In this document: piece after piece, positions 1-12,540 of the stretch
How positions within the stretch are numbered: the stretch's first letter is position 1
How the letters are laid out: each line of letters opens with the position of its first letter
Source: Lepraria neglecta
Lineage: Eukaryota; Ascomycota; Lecanoromycetes; Lecanorales; Stereocaulaceae
DNA: 64,000 nt
NCBI GenBank assembly: GCA_033220425.1
Contig: CM065649.1
Coordinates: 4,836,001 to 4,900,000 of the forward strand
Direction: 5' to 3'
Notes under the pieces: model-generated
Database searches by the model: none
What the model saw: the letters and a program-made list of their open reading frames with translations, nothing else
What the model was told of the DNA's origin: nothing
Position numbers and translations under genes: made by a program

Positions 1-24
1 CTCCCATGACTGACCATTGGCCAG

Positions 25-1231
25 GCATCGAAATACCTTCTCGACCCTCTGAACGCCCCCCAACCCAGCGATGAGACAGGCCCTGGCACGCATTATGGCT
101 CTACGTTCGCTCCTCAACCCACTGGCAATTCTACCGCCAGCTCAAACGCTATGCCACGGAAGACGCCATCGACTTTCGTCCGATCGAGCCACTCAATATC
201 AGACCAGAAGCCGATTCCAGCTCTGTCCACTGGCTCAAGCAACAACCCATACCGGAATGGCACCAGTTCCAATGGATACACAACGCCACCGCAGTCCGCC
301 AGCCCCCGGAAGGACCGCTTTTCCTATCGCCAGGAAGCATTTCCAGACTTCGATGGCTCCTACTCTCCCAATCGGCGCAGCGTAGATCAAGCCTCTACTC
401 AGATTCCAACATCGACTGGAGGCCATGCATCTACTACTACCGGTGGCCGCCACCGCCGGACAAGCTCTCTCAATCAGCGCTACCCAGACGATCAAAGTAA
501 TCGGCCACTCGATATGATCAAGCAAGGTGCGAGGCAGGCTAATCGGGCTCCTCATCTACGAAAGAAGCACCAGGTCGGCCCTGATAGTATTGATCGGCTT
601 GACAACCTCACCGGAGCTTATCATCACGAAGGCCCTTACGATGCTACGTTACTTGCTCGCAACACATCATATACGAATAGCCCGATTGAGGCTGTTAGTG
701 CATCTAACGAGGAAGCTCTCAAGGCTACGCCAAGAGAAATGATTAATGATAGTGTGGAGAAACATCGTCCATTAGATGGTACAGCTATGGTGCCTCCGGG
801 TATGGCTGACCGATATGGGAATGTCTACAGTTATAAAGAAGGCACAGACATGATGATCGAGAACAATCCAGAAGGTGGAGCCTACAAGCGCTGGCCGGGA
901 GTGGTACGTACTTGACATTCCTGATATCAAATATCTAATACACTGACAATCTATATAGACCTACCTCCCTGAAGACCTCAAAGGCAAGGGCGAGCCCTCT
1001 TACTCCCTCGAAAAGGCTCTAAAGGAACACAAATCCCATAGCCGCCACATATCAGAAGGCAACAACATGGAGAACCACATCGAAATGACAACGCCTGCTG
1101 CACAGAGGCGCCCGCTTAGTGATGGACAGAACTATACAGATTGGCAGAGCCATGTGCGACGGAGTTCGTCTGGAGCAGGGAAGTTGAGGAAGAGGTTTGG
1201 GAGTTTGAAATTAAAGTCACACAAAGATTGA
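25..1231 (+). CDS. pal1: Pal1-family cell morphology protein, 3' part (start lies left of the window)
   Basis: Exons 25..903 and 959..1231; intron 904..958 has GTACGT donor and TATAG acceptor. Seen: the frame is open from about position 10 and the residues before the first internal Met (151) read YLLDPLNAPQPSDETGPG, a typical Pal1 N-terminal motif, so the true start lies in an upstream exon; a CTGAC branch-like site at 10-14 and CAG at 22-24 look like the end of an intron. The core motif LDNLTGAYHHEGPYDATL and the basic C-terminus KLRKRFGSLKLK are the other family hallmarks. Known: Pal1 proteins are membrane-associated factors of cell shape and early endocytosis in fungi. The middle is low-complexity and rich in Ser, Pro and Arg. 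The end is well supported; the first residues are missing. Confidence 0.85.
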
Positions 1232-1613
1232 AGAAGCTCTATAGCAGGTTGCATGAGGAGATTATAAATGAGGCTCGAGTAGACGGCGCTCTCAGAACAG
1301 CGTGGCAGAGCCTGCTGGTTCCTTTATCTTGGCATATACATCACACTTGGCAGCGCTTGGCTGCAGTCCAAGCTTTACGGCGGTTAACGAAGAACCATAG
1401 ATCTGGACTGGCGTTGATGCTTGACTTCGTATATAAGCAAAACCCAAGATAGAGTAATATGAACTCTTAATCGGATCTCGTATGGACCGGTCTGTCGTAG
1501 CCGAGTCAGTGTCTCAATGTTAAACGCTTACGGGCCTAGGATTTCTGTTTACCTAATTGATACACTCATGTAAAGCTTGCCATCATGTGTATAGGATTTT
1601 GTAGCAGCAGCCG

Positions 1614-2478
1614 TCACATCTCACCGCACTGTGAAATCACGACGTCTGTAGCAGGCTTACTCTCCCCTCGCACGCGGGTGTTCTCAACCATGCGTACAAC
1701 ATCCATTCCGTCGATGACCTTGCCGAAGACAACGTGCTTACCGTTCAAGAACGGCGTAGGAACCTAGAACAGCAGTATTAATGGGAGCAATGGGGGTTGA
1801 AAGCGTGGAATGAGATAGCTTACGGTTGTGATGAAGAATTGACAGCCGTTCGTGTTGGCTCCTGAATTCTAGGACATTGTAAGCATTGCTCGTATTGGAC
1901 TTCAAGCGAAAGATTAAGAGGTGACTTACAGCCATGCTGAGAAGCCCAGGGATGTCATGCTTCAGATTGAAGTTCTCGTCCGCGAATGCCTTTGTGCCGT
2001 ATATCGTAGCACTACCGGTCCCGTCGCCATTGAGGAAATCTCCACCTTGGATCATGAAATCTTTGATCTACGGTAAATCAGACTCGGCTGTCTCTCGAAA
2101 ATGTAAGTGACAGAGATGGCATGGGTCACGCACTACTCGATGGAATTTACTCCCCTTGTAGCCTTGAGGCCGTCCCTGGGCATTCTTGGTCTCTCCGGTG
2201 CAGTACTGCCGGAAGTTCTCTGCAGTCTTCGGGGTCACATCCGCGAAGAGCTCCATCTTGATACGACCCAGCGGCTCTCCTGAAAGACATCAACACAAGT
2301 ACGACGCTTGACCATTCCCAAACCATGCTGAATGTTATATAAAAGTTTAAATGGAACTCGAGTAAAGTGTAAAAGTTGAAAAGCATGAATTATGACTGCT
2401 ATCGTGCACATGCTTACCTCCAAGAGATATATCGAAGAAGACGACGGGATTCGCGGCCTTTCCATTTCCGTCAGCCAT
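1614..2478 (-). CDS. cyp3: Cyclophilin H-type peptidyl-prolyl cis-trans isomerase
   Basis: Five exons on the minus strand: 2478..2418, 2279..2134, 2067..1930, 1868..1824, 1763..1614; all introns are GT-AG and the exons join to 179 residues, the usual size of single-domain cyclophilins. Seen: the cyclophilin core with the catalytic-region motif [15 protein letters not shown], then GCQFFITT and the end VVISQCGEM. Known: the H type (USA-CyP, fungal cyp3) binds the U4/U6 snRNP and assists pre-mRNA splicing; it interconverts cis and trans proline bonds. The subtype call rests on the N-terminal form [19 protein letters not shown] and on the lack of targeting or extra domains; a general cytosolic cyclophilin is the alternative. 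It is divergent from the RING gene at 3440 across about 960 bp. Confidence 0.93.
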
Positions 2479-3439
2479 CCTGCTTGCTGGTACGAGTATG
2501 GTGTGAGCGTCAAAAAAGATATCAAAGCAGCTAGGCTTGTGATAGCGCTAAGACTGCGGAATACCAGCTACGATTTGGCTGTCCAATCAACGAATTTTGC
2601 GATCAAGGAAATGGGCGAATTTCAGCTCCAATCAGGCTTTCTTCTCGCCTTCAAAACATGCACTGCTCGTGGATCCCCCACACTTTGGAAGCAGTTCCCT
2701 TGTTCTCGCAACGTTTTGGCAAGGTAGTGTAGTGTTCACAGCATTGTAGAGAAATCGTAATCGTATCTTTTGTGTGCTTTGATGATTTCAGATAGTCAAA
2801 GTCCAGGGTCAAAGTCCAGGCTGGGCTGGATTCGCGTTAAGGTACGTTAGCTTGGTAAGCTCCCGTTCGAATTGGCTGTCTTGGCCCCTCTCCGCCACCA
2901 AGCCTTCCCTTTCCACCCTCCTTTCACCCTGCTTGTCAGCTCACTTACGACAACCACTATATAGTTTGATCGCCAGATGACGAACTGGTGTTTATCACTT
3001 TCATCTTTCTGATGAAGTGTCCTCGACACCTGTTTAAGACCATGATCCCTCAAGCTTTAGTGCTGTAGCGGGAAGGTCAACACCACCTTCGGGAAACACG
3101 GCACGATCACCCAACTCTACGGCGTCACCATCTCCTCTCTTCACACGATCTGATCACTTGCCGACAGTGTATCACCTACTCACAGTAGAATTCAACATCG
3201 CATCCGGCATCAAAAGTTTGATGGAAGCTGCGACACTCTAGCTGGACAACACGGATCATATATTTTTGTGCAAGGGTTACCGGACGTGATATTATCAATC
3301 CTCATCCGGCTTCATCCATCAGGGGCTGTCAACATTTCGGTTCATACTTGGATGAGCGGCATCTTGCACGATCGCAAACAGAAGTATGCTCGACCATTCC
3401 TAACATTGAACTTGATCTCATTGTCTCCAGATAGCAAGT
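2479..3439. promoter_or_regulatory. Divergent intergenic region between cyclophilin and RING genes
   Basis: About 960 bp between two divergent starts, with no convincing coding frame. It must hold both promoters. It contains a perfect 13-bp tandem duplication at 2795-2820. Confidence 0.5.
2795..2820. repeat. Perfect 13-bp tandem duplication (GTCAAAGTCCAGG x2)
   Basis: Two identical adjacent copies, 2795-2807 and 2808-2820, in the divergent promoter region. It may be slippage or a doubled binding site; no known motif recognised. Confidence 0.9.
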
Positions 3440-4881
3440 ATGACGTCCACTTCGTCTATCTTGGCTACGACCACCACCCCGGTACCTCCGCCAGCAGCAA
3501 CAACGTCTGCTTCTGGCGGAGGGGGTGGCGGAGGGCCTACTAGCTCGCCGTTGCTCTTTTTCGTCGCGCTGGGATTCGGGGTGGTTTTCACGAATTTATG
3601 GTACGCTCATTTATCCATGACGATGAAGAATTATTACAGCAACCTGGAGGTCAACTGACATTTACTCACAGGATCATCGTCGGTGTCAAGTACTGCTTCA
3701 GGTATAACCAGAGGAACCGCCGGATACAGCAAGATGAGAATGGCGAGCCGATTGACATGACAGCCATGCCACGGACACACCGACGAAGGCGAGAGAAAAA
3801 GCTGATGTCAATGGAGGAGGTCAATGAGCGATTCCCGCTTGTGAAATATAAGGCTTGGATGACTACTCGTGCTGAAGAAGGTCTATCTACGGCTGGTGGT
3901 GTTGCTGCTCCCACAGCTAGTCGAGCTGCCAGCTTGAGGAATGCAGAGGGTGCAATTCCAATGACTAGAAGATCGGCGGAAATCCCCAGACCAGAAACTC
4001 CATCACATCACAGAGCGTCAGAAGAAGACGCAGATAGCCCAGAACCCGCGAAAGCCCCTGGGGTCATTCCAGCTCCAGAGGAGCCCAAACCAGGTGTCCC
4101 AGAACACAAGGAGGAAACCAAACCATACGAAGACACGGAGGCATCAGAGTCGAAGGCAAAACAGGTCGACATGGCTGCTAGCACTTCCGAAGAGCATGGA
4201 GAAGACGACATCGACGACGATGACCAGATTCAGATGGCTGTCCCTGCAGAGATGCTTGCCAACCCTGGGGATTCCTGTGCTATCTGCTTGGATACCCTCG
4301 AGGATGACGACGATGTCCGTGGCCTCTCATGTGGTCATACATTCCACGCCAGCTGTCTTGACCCATGGCTCACCAGCCGCCGGGCCTGCTGTCCTCTTTG
4401 CAAAGCCGACTACTACATACCAAAGCCACGTCCAGAAGGCGAAGCTGCCGCAGAAGCCGAACGACTGGCTGGCCGCCGACCTGCTGGCGCTCGAACGGAT
4501 ATGCCACATCCACCACAATATGCGTTTATGGGACACCGCGACGGGAGGCCAAGGATGCTACTTCCAGGACGCTTCATGACTAGTTTTGGTGACAACAACG
4601 CAAGTGATCGCTATGGGTTCCCTCAACAGCGGCTATCGCGACATCCGAGACGTGTGGGAGCAAGTCGGCATCCTAGCAACGCTGGAACCGCTGAGAATAC
4701 CGAGCCTACTTGGAGGTCCTCAATGGCGGGCTGGACTCCTTTGATACCTAGCGTTCGCAATCCATTCAGAAGGAACCGCAATGCTGCCGAAGGTTCTGAA
4801 GCACAGGGGGCGCCAGAAATAAACACCATTGGTACTACGGCCAATGCCACTCCAAGTCGACTTGAAGCCGGGCAAAGGTAG
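3440..4881 (+). CDS. Membrane-anchored RING-H2 finger protein, probable E3 ubiquitin ligase
   Basis: Exons 3440..3600 and 3672..4881 give 456 residues; the TGG codon is split by the intron. Seen: a Ser/Thr/Gly-rich N-terminus, one hydrophobic membrane segment near residues 38-65, a basic patch RRRREKK, a long acidic Pro-rich linker, and a RING-H2 finger near residues 256-299. The finger runs CAIC, then CGHTFHASC, then CPLC, with His at metal ligands 4 and 5, the H2 order. After it comes a low-complexity tail. Known: single-span RING-H2 proteins are ubiquitin ligases of the secretory, vacuolar or plasma membrane. The substrate is unknown. The start is the first Met before the membrane segment. 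Confidence 0.88.
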
Positions 4882-5437
4882 AAGGACCAGAATGTTGACT
4901 TTGTCTCTGCAATATACCCATATCATGACATGACATCCTGAATTAGGACGGCGTTTGGTAGCAGAAGGACTCGTGATTCCCCAGTGCATATTTTTTGATT
5001 GAGGAAAAGTGATGTGCGCTAGTTACGGCTCTCAGCTCAACCAGCTGTGAGACGAGGATGAAGCATCGGCCTTCTTGGGAGTGCATGGAGCTTTCAACTA
5101 GGAGGAAATATCTTTTTCAGCGATCATTCAAGCGAATAATGATGAGTGGGGATGTAATTTATGTAAATTCTTTCATGCTAAATATTTTAAGCTCTACGCA
5201 CGATAGCATTCATGATCTTGATCCTACTGTGACCACCCCTAAGCGTTCGTGAGGTGCCATTGCCTCTAAGGTCTCGACAATCCTCTGCTGGAAGATGCTG
5301 ATAAGCCGACATCACGATGTTTATAGTATTTTGCTATCTCCACACCCAATTGATTTGCCCACAGCTTCTCCAACGTCATTTTGCGCCGTCTAAACAGGCA
5401 ATTATCTTACCCTCTTGACAACTCTCCACACTACATC
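4882..5437. other. Intergenic, no gene seen
   Basis: 3' flank of the RING gene and upstream region of the fasciclin gene. Short frames here have no recognisable protein signature. Confidence 0.5.
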
Positions 5438-6156
5438 ATGAAGAATACAGCACCTCTACTCCTCCTTGCCATCTGCAGCCAAGTCTCTATCGCCTCCACC
5501 CAACTCCTCTTCCCAAACTTCTTCCGCACCAGCCCAGCCAAACCTGCTTCTCAAGGCAACCAAAACCCCGTCATGAACATCCCCAATATCCTTGTCCCAC
5601 CCTCCAAGAACGACGAGCCCAGCGCTGGCTCAGATGGCCTAAGCATCTCCGACGTCATCGGCAAAGAGCGCGTCATCAATATTTTCGCTGGATTTACCAG
5701 AGATATCGATACTATTTCAAAGCGCTTGGATGATCAGTCGCAGAATGCAACTGTTCTTGCGCCACTGAACTCGGCGTTGCAGAAGCTGCCGAGGAAGCCG
5801 TGGGAAGATCCCGAGGATTATAATGCGCTGGGCGATAAGGCGTATGAAGGGCAGAGTGGAGAGGATAGGGCGACTAGGAATTTGAGGCGGTTCGCGGAAG
5901 CGCATGTTGTGCCTGTTAGTCCGTGGAAGGAGGGTGAGAAGGTGGAGAGTATGGGTGGTGGGACGGTGTGGTGGGAGAGTAGGGATGGGAATAAGGTGGT
6001 ATGTATTCATGAAGGCCTGGGCTAGCTGTCAACAGAATTGGGCATGATGCTGATTTAGTGTAGGTGCAACCTGGGAATATTGAGGTCTCGAGTATAGCGG
6101 AACGCGTCTCGAATGGGGAGGTATGGATCTTGAAGGGGTGCTTGAACTACGCTTGA
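5438..6156 (+). CDS. Secreted fasciclin (FAS1) domain protein
   Basis: Exons 5438..5998 and 6064..6156, with GTATGT donor and TAG acceptor, give 217 residues. Seen: a cleavable signal peptide (positive KN then a Leu-rich core, residues about 1-20), a Pro/Asn-rich linker, then one FAS1 fold. FAS1 box-like motifs are NATVLAPLNSAL and, near the end, GEVWILKGCLNYA. Known: FAS1 proteins are extracellular or vacuolar adhesion-type proteins. There is no clear GPI signal and no second FAS1 unit, so it is one of the short fungal forms. The ATG at 5438 is chosen because the signal peptide begins there; the frame is open further upstream. Confidence 0.87.
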
Positions 6157-6975
6157 GGGCAGGGGCTGGGCCTGAGTTATGATAATGATTTGATGTTTAT
6201 TAGGTGGGGCATGAGTTGGGAATGGCAGATGGACTATGGGAAGGCATTACGAACTTTCTACGGTATAGCTGGACATGGCAAAGGCGTTGTTCAGGAGCCC
6301 TAAATATGCTATAATGTCTTGTGCTACACGTGTGTGGGCGACTTAATGAGATGCTTCCCCGGACAATGCAGCCGAGCTGGGTAACAATTCCGTCATCAGC
6401 AAATAGGATAAGGGACGTTTATAGATATCACGAAGAGAATTCACACCTAAGCACTTCGTACTACGTCTTTCTATTGACTGAATCATCATTGCATTGATAT
6501 TGTGGAATGTATGAAAATGCCAAGCCCTTACATGACCTTAAAGCCGATTACAAAAGGCGCTTGCAGGGGTAACAGCTTTTAGCGTGATGTCCGGTGGTCG
6601 ATCAGTGACGCTCTCCTGCTTTCTGCGCATGCCTCTCTGTGCTCTACACTCCTGACCCAAGCTTACTCCAGCTGCAACGTCTCTCCTATCTTTATCTTCT
6701 CGGATCACATTACCTCAATCCTTCTGAACTCGCCTGCTCAGCTTACAAAACACAAGAGCGCGTGCTCAAGCGCCACTCGAAGGGCGCAAATCTGGGGCAC
6801 AGTCTCGTCTACTTTTGTTGAATTTTCCTCTACTCGCTCCACGGATGGAGCTTTGAATGAGCTCTTCTCTACACGGAAAGGTATGTTATCCCTTCCTTGC
6901 AATCTGTACTGGCCAAAGACATCGAAATGCTGATTGTTGGGTGCTGCAGAGTTGCAGTCGATAGTCGTCCGCGCA
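6157..6975. promoter_or_regulatory. Upstream region of SIN3
   Basis: 819 bp without a supported gene. The last 350 bp are rich in CT tracts (for example 6640-6720), common before highly expressed fungal genes. The 5' UTR presumably lies here. Confidence 0.4.
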
Positions 6976-9900
6976 ATGAACTCACAGAATGGCAACGGCT
7001 GGCCACCTGGGCCGGGGGGTGGGGCACCTCCATCGAACAATGAACACACACAAGGGCAGCAGAGGCAGCCAGGAAGCTTTGGGTAAGGGTCCTCCTTCTA
7101 GGAGCTGGCACAGATGCCGAGCAAAAACTCCACAGACAGCAGGTCTGAAGAAGTCACTTACTGACATGAATGCTTTCAGACCAACTCAGCCCCAGCCCAT
7201 GCATCAGCCTCCACCATCCCAAATGAATGGGTTATCTATTTTGCACCAGTCTGGTACGTACCTTCAGTGCAGCAGAGCAGCGAAGACCCAACTTGAGCCA
7301 TAGCCTGCTTTAGCAAATACTGACAGTTTCTAGGGCCATTCTTTTCCAGTTCAAACGGTCATAGCCTCCCCAACCCTCAAGGTCTGCCTCAAGTGCAACC
7401 CTTGCAGCCGGCTCGTGGGCCACCTCCTGCGCAACAGCAACAATCCCCTACGAGTATGCAGCACCACACCGTCCAAGCTCCCGGCTATTCATTGCCGACA
7501 TTAGGTCCAGCATTACCACCGCAGCAATCGCCTCAAGCAGCCTTGAACGCTGAGCGAGACTTCGAGAGGGAAAGGATCAGAGAACAGCAGATCGCACAAC
7601 AACGATACGATCAAGAGACTGAAATGATACAGCAGCAACAACGGGAGCAACAACAGCGTGAACAGCAACAGCGCGAGCTATACCAATCTCCACGGGAGAA
7701 TCATACTGGTGCTATTCCTATTCAGCAACCCGTGGCTTCCAGGGTTCCAGCGACTCTACATGGGCCTAATGGCATCCTGAATGATCAGCACCCAGGCGTC
7801 GGTGCAGCACCTCCTCCGCCCCAGGCTCCACTTGGAGCTCCCAGCGGGCCTGGTAACGTGTTCAGCAACGCAGTACAAGCGACCCCTGACAATTCGCTGA
7901 GGCCCTTTGCTCAGCAAGTAACACAGCCGATCCCTCCTCAGAATCTCTTGGGCTTCACAAACGCTGCGACACCGCAACAGCTGCCCAATGGGGTGGCTGC
8001 CCTTTCGCAAGGGCAGCAGCCGATTTTAAATGTAAGTGCTTAGTTTACCCGCTCAATCGCAGTGCTTCACTCTTTCATCCTCAACTTCAATATACCCCTC
8101 CTTCCAAAGTTTCTGTCCATTCAGCATGATGTCTTTGCTGGACTTGTTAAAGGCCTGTGAGCTGATCAAACATCAGGATGCTTTGAGCTACTTGGACCAG
8201 GTCAAGGTTCGTTTCGTACACCAACCTGACGTGTACAATCAATTCCTGGATATCATGAAGGATTTCAAAAGCCTAGCGTACGTTCTCAATTGCTTGTTCA
8301 CGGTTATGATTCCACTATTGACATCGCCGTAGTATTGATACTCCTGGTGTTATTGAGCGAGTGTCGTCGTTGTTTGCTGGCCACCCAGAGCTGATCCAAG
8401 GCTTCAACACCTTCCTACCTCCAGGTTACAGGATAGAATGCGGAACACCAAATGATCCCAATTCTATTCGTGTCACGACGCCCATGGGTACAACAGTGCA
8501 TCAAATGCCGCCCGTTCAAAATAGGATCAACGGAGTGCCCAATGGTATTAGCGGGATTGAAGGCTCACGACAGGCTATATATCCAGATGGCTCTCAGGCC
8601 AGCGGCGAATACCAAAGCTCGCAACACGACGATGATGTGCATGGAAGTGTGATAGCTCGTCAAGGCGGACATCCTCTATTCGCCGGTCAGGCAAATTTCG
8701 GCAACGAGAGCGGAGGTCCCTACGAAAGGGATGAACAAGGCGGCGTCTTAGAAGCAGCGTTGATTGCACATCAACAAGAACAACGAGGAGTGTCGCACCT
8801 TTCGAACGCCGTCTCAGCCGTTGCGACGAATGGTGCTCCTGGAAGACATACATTGGCCCAACTCTCTCCCGTTGGAGGTCCGGCCACACTCAGTCAGGGG
8901 GTCACAGGACTGAGCAATGCAGCATTAAACTCAGGAGTACAGCTTGGCATGGAGAAGAAAGGCCCCGTCGAATTCAATCATGCAATCGGTTATGTCAATA
9001 AAATTAAGGCAAGCATTTGAAAGCCGTCTACAACAACAGTCAAGTAACACTACTGACGAACATCAGAATCGCTTCTCGAACCAGCCCGAAATCTACAAAC
9101 AATTCTTGGAAATTCTGCAAACATATCAAAGAGAGTCTAAGCCTATTCAAGACGTATATGCGCAAGTTACTCAACTGTTCAATTCTGCTCCGGATCTATT
9201 GGAAGATTTCAAGCAATTCTTGCCTGAGTCGGCAGCGCAGGCCAAAGCACAAGCAGCTGCGAAACAAGTCAACGAAGAGGCTGCGATGCTCAGCAATGTT
9301 CGCTCAGAATATTCGCAACATGCGCAAGTGCAAACTCCGCGGCCTGAGATGAAGATGCCCCCAGTGGGCAATTTTGCGCCTCCTTCGGCCACGAAGGAAA
9401 ACAAGAAGCGTCGAGGCGGGCCAGGATCGCAGATGACCGGCGGAGCAGCAGCTATTGATTCAGGCGTGGGACCTAGTGGGAGCAATAGAAATGGAGCGGG
9501 ACGAGGAAATACCAACAAAGTGGGTTATTATTGTTGTCCAAACTTTTTGCTATTGTCAAAGACACCAACCTTTCTTTCCCTGCCTTCTCTGACAACAAAT
9601 TTCACATCGTCAAACATCGTGTGGAACACAACAGACCACAATGCAACTTGCGAATCATCTATACCCTTCTATTCTTCAGCTCCTGTCTCTTACTGAAGTC
9701 GTCACCGCCCTTCCACATCATAGCTGCGGGTCTTAAATTCAGTACTAACAGCGGTTTCTACAGCGCGCTCGAGTTGAACAAGCCAAACCAGCAGCTCCTG
9801 AGGTCCCACCTGTCTCACCGTCGCTTGTTCCGAGCCTTCCGACTCCCATGCCTCCTACGAGAGATACCGGCAGCGTCTCCGACCAGCTCGCCTTCTTTGA

Positions 9901-12540
9901 CCGAGTCAAAAAGCTCCTTAATGATAAGAAAACCTTCAACGAATTCCTCAAGCTTTGCAACCTTTTCACGCAGGATCTAATCGACAGAAATCTCCTCATG
10001 CACAAAGCCCACGGCTTCATCGGAAGCAACAGCGAGCTCACGAATTGGTTCAAGAATTTCATCAACTATGACGGCCGAGATGAGATCATTGTGAACAGCC
10101 CCAAGATCCCAGGCGACAAAGTCGTATTGAGCAACTGTCGTGGCCTAGGACAAAGCTATCGATTGTTGCCAAAGCGAGAACGCCTGCGAATGTGCAGTGG
10201 ACGTGATAAAATGTGCCACCAAGTCCTCAACGATGAATGGGTATCTCACCCTACCTGGGCTTCGGAGGATTCAGGTTTCGTTGCCCATCGCAAGAATCAA
10301 TACGAAGAAGCCCTGCATCGCATCGAAGAGGAGCGCCACGATTATGACATCAACATCGAGTCATGTCTGCGCACCATCCAGCTTTTGGAGCCCATAGCGC
10401 AACAGCTGCAAATGTCGTCTTCGGCGGAAAAGGCTGCCTTTGAGTTGCCTGCTGGGATTGGAGGTCAGAGTCAAACAATCTACCAGCGCGTTATCAAGAA
10501 AATTTACGATCGAGAGCGTGGCTGCAAGCTTGTCGATGATATGTTTAAACGGCCAAATGCTGTTATTCCAGTAGTATTGGGCAGACTCAAGCAAAAGGCA
10601 GAAGAGTGGAAGGCAAGCCAGGTAAGTCATCTTTCTGAGATCTTCTGCGACCTTGATCTGACCTTAACGGTAGCGAGAGTGGGAGAAGATCTGGCGAGCA
10701 CAGACGAACCAGATCTTCTGGAGAAGCCTTGATCACCAAGGCCTAAACGTGAAGGGCGCCGACAAGCGCCAGTTTCAACCTAAGGCTCTCCAGACCGAAA
10801 TACAAGTGAGGTACGAGGAACAACGCCGCCAACGTATCAACTCTTCCTACTTCGTGCCCAAGTACCAGTTCAGGTACAGATTCGAAGATGTGGAAGTCAT
10901 CCACGATGCTAGCCACCTCTTACTGACCCACTTATACCACTCTTTCACTGCCAACGACATTGATAAGTCGAGGCTCGAGACTTTCCTCAAGACCTTCATT
11001 CCAACCTTCTTCGACATCGATCGCGATAACTTCCAAGCGGCGATGAGCGACATATACGAAACAACACCACCGAATGAGGAAGCCGAGGACGAAGCGGCCA
11101 ACAATGACGAAAGTGCAGGTCGAGGTCGCCGTGGTGGCAAAGCGAAGAACTCTAATCTTCTGCGGGGTGTTCTTGAGCGTGGTCGACAGGGTCAGAAGGA
11201 AGACAGCGTCTTGGAGAGCAAGGAGACCACACCTGACGTTCACTCAAATGATGAAGATACCCCAGCATCAACAGGCACACCGACTGATCAACCACCTCGC
11301 GTCGATGAAGCCGAACACCGCTGGTTGAGCCATCCATCGACTGGCAACAAGACTGCTGACCTCAACGTGCCCTTCAAGCGTGATGACTTCCACCTCTATG
11401 CAAGTCTGAACATTTACTGTTTCTTCAGGATGTTCGAGATGCTCTACGAAAGATTGACCAAACTCAAGGGCAGCGAGAAAACGGTCAGGGACGACGTGCA
11501 GCGTTCAGAAATGATCAAGCCTGCGCATGAGCTCAGACTCATCGACAGAAAGCCGTCCGACTTCTTCACCGACGTCAGTCCCTCTGCGAATTATTACCGT
11601 CAAACTCTTACAATGTGCGAAGAGGTTGTGAAGGGTGAACTTGACGCAGTTCATCTTGAGGACACCCTACGTCGCTTCTACATGGACAGTGGCTGGCTAC
11701 TCTACGGCTTTGACAAGATGCTTGCTGCGCTCCTTAGATCCGCTCTCAACATCCTCATCAGCGACAACAAGGACAAGAGCCTGGACATCATTAATTACTT
11801 CTACAAAGATCGAAAGGAGGATGAAACAACGCATCAAGCAGAGTTGACTTATCGTAAGCAGGTTGAGAAGCTTACCAAAGAAGGCGATATCTATCGCATT
11901 CGATATGTAAGTAATCCTGTGCCTCCTCTCCATGTGTATCGCTAACCCTTGTACCCAGAACCGCTCCTCGAGAACCGCTACCATCCAGATCTTCAAAAAG
12001 GACGATAAGACCTACCAGTCCGACGAACTTGCAGCCCAGGCACGCTGGTCCTACTACATATCTACCTATTCAATGCTCGACCGCACAGAAGGCATTCTCC
12101 CCAAGGACATTAAATTCCCTCTTCTCAATCGCAATATGCCTAAACCGCTTGGCGAGGAAGAGGACTATACGAACGCATACGGCGCCCCTCAATGGAATGA
12201 AGACAAACTTGTCGTCAGGATCGCTCCCGGCATCTACAAGATCTTGTATGACTCGGACACATATGAGTGGTGGGTCCACAACGCCCAGTTCAGAAAGAGA
12301 GGCTTGGGAGCTTATGACGAAGTGAGCAAGGAGAGGAAGAGGAAATTCGAGAATGTATTTGGAGAGAAAGGATCGTTGATATCGGGGCTCGAGGGCGCGG
12401 AGCTTGATGAGGACAACGAGGAATTCAGGCGCTGGATCAACGATGGGCCTGCTGACGCAAGCGATCGACCTGCCAGGAGGCAGAGAGTTGGTGGACTTGA
12501 CGGAGCTGATGACGGTGATGAAGTTATGGGTGGGACTTGA
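6976..12540 (+). CDS. sin3: SIN3 transcriptional corepressor, paired amphipathic helix scaffold
   Basis: Nine exons: 6976..7082, 7180..7253, 7334..8031, 8177..8277, 8333..9008, 9067..9519, 9764..10621, 10674..11906, 11959..12540, totalling 4782 nt (1593 residues). Seen: a Gln/Pro-rich N-terminus; PAH1 from about residue 294 ([13 protein letters not shown]); PAH2 spanning the exon 5/6 junction ([10 protein letters not shown] joined to [14 protein letters not shown]); PAH3 near 735-800; then the HDAC-interaction region with [15 protein letters not shown] and a conserved C-terminal region ending in an acidic tail. Known: SIN3 is the scaffold of the Rpd3 histone deacetylase complexes; PAH domains bind repressors. 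Oddity: the intron after exon 5 begins with GC rather than GT (9009), and it splits PAH2. The intron at 9520..9763 is long (244 nt). Confidence 0.93.

Noticed and set aside
1141-1452. 103-codon plus-strand frame after Pal1
   Set aside because: It overlaps the true Pal1 3' exon in another phase, begins with TTG and has no family signature.
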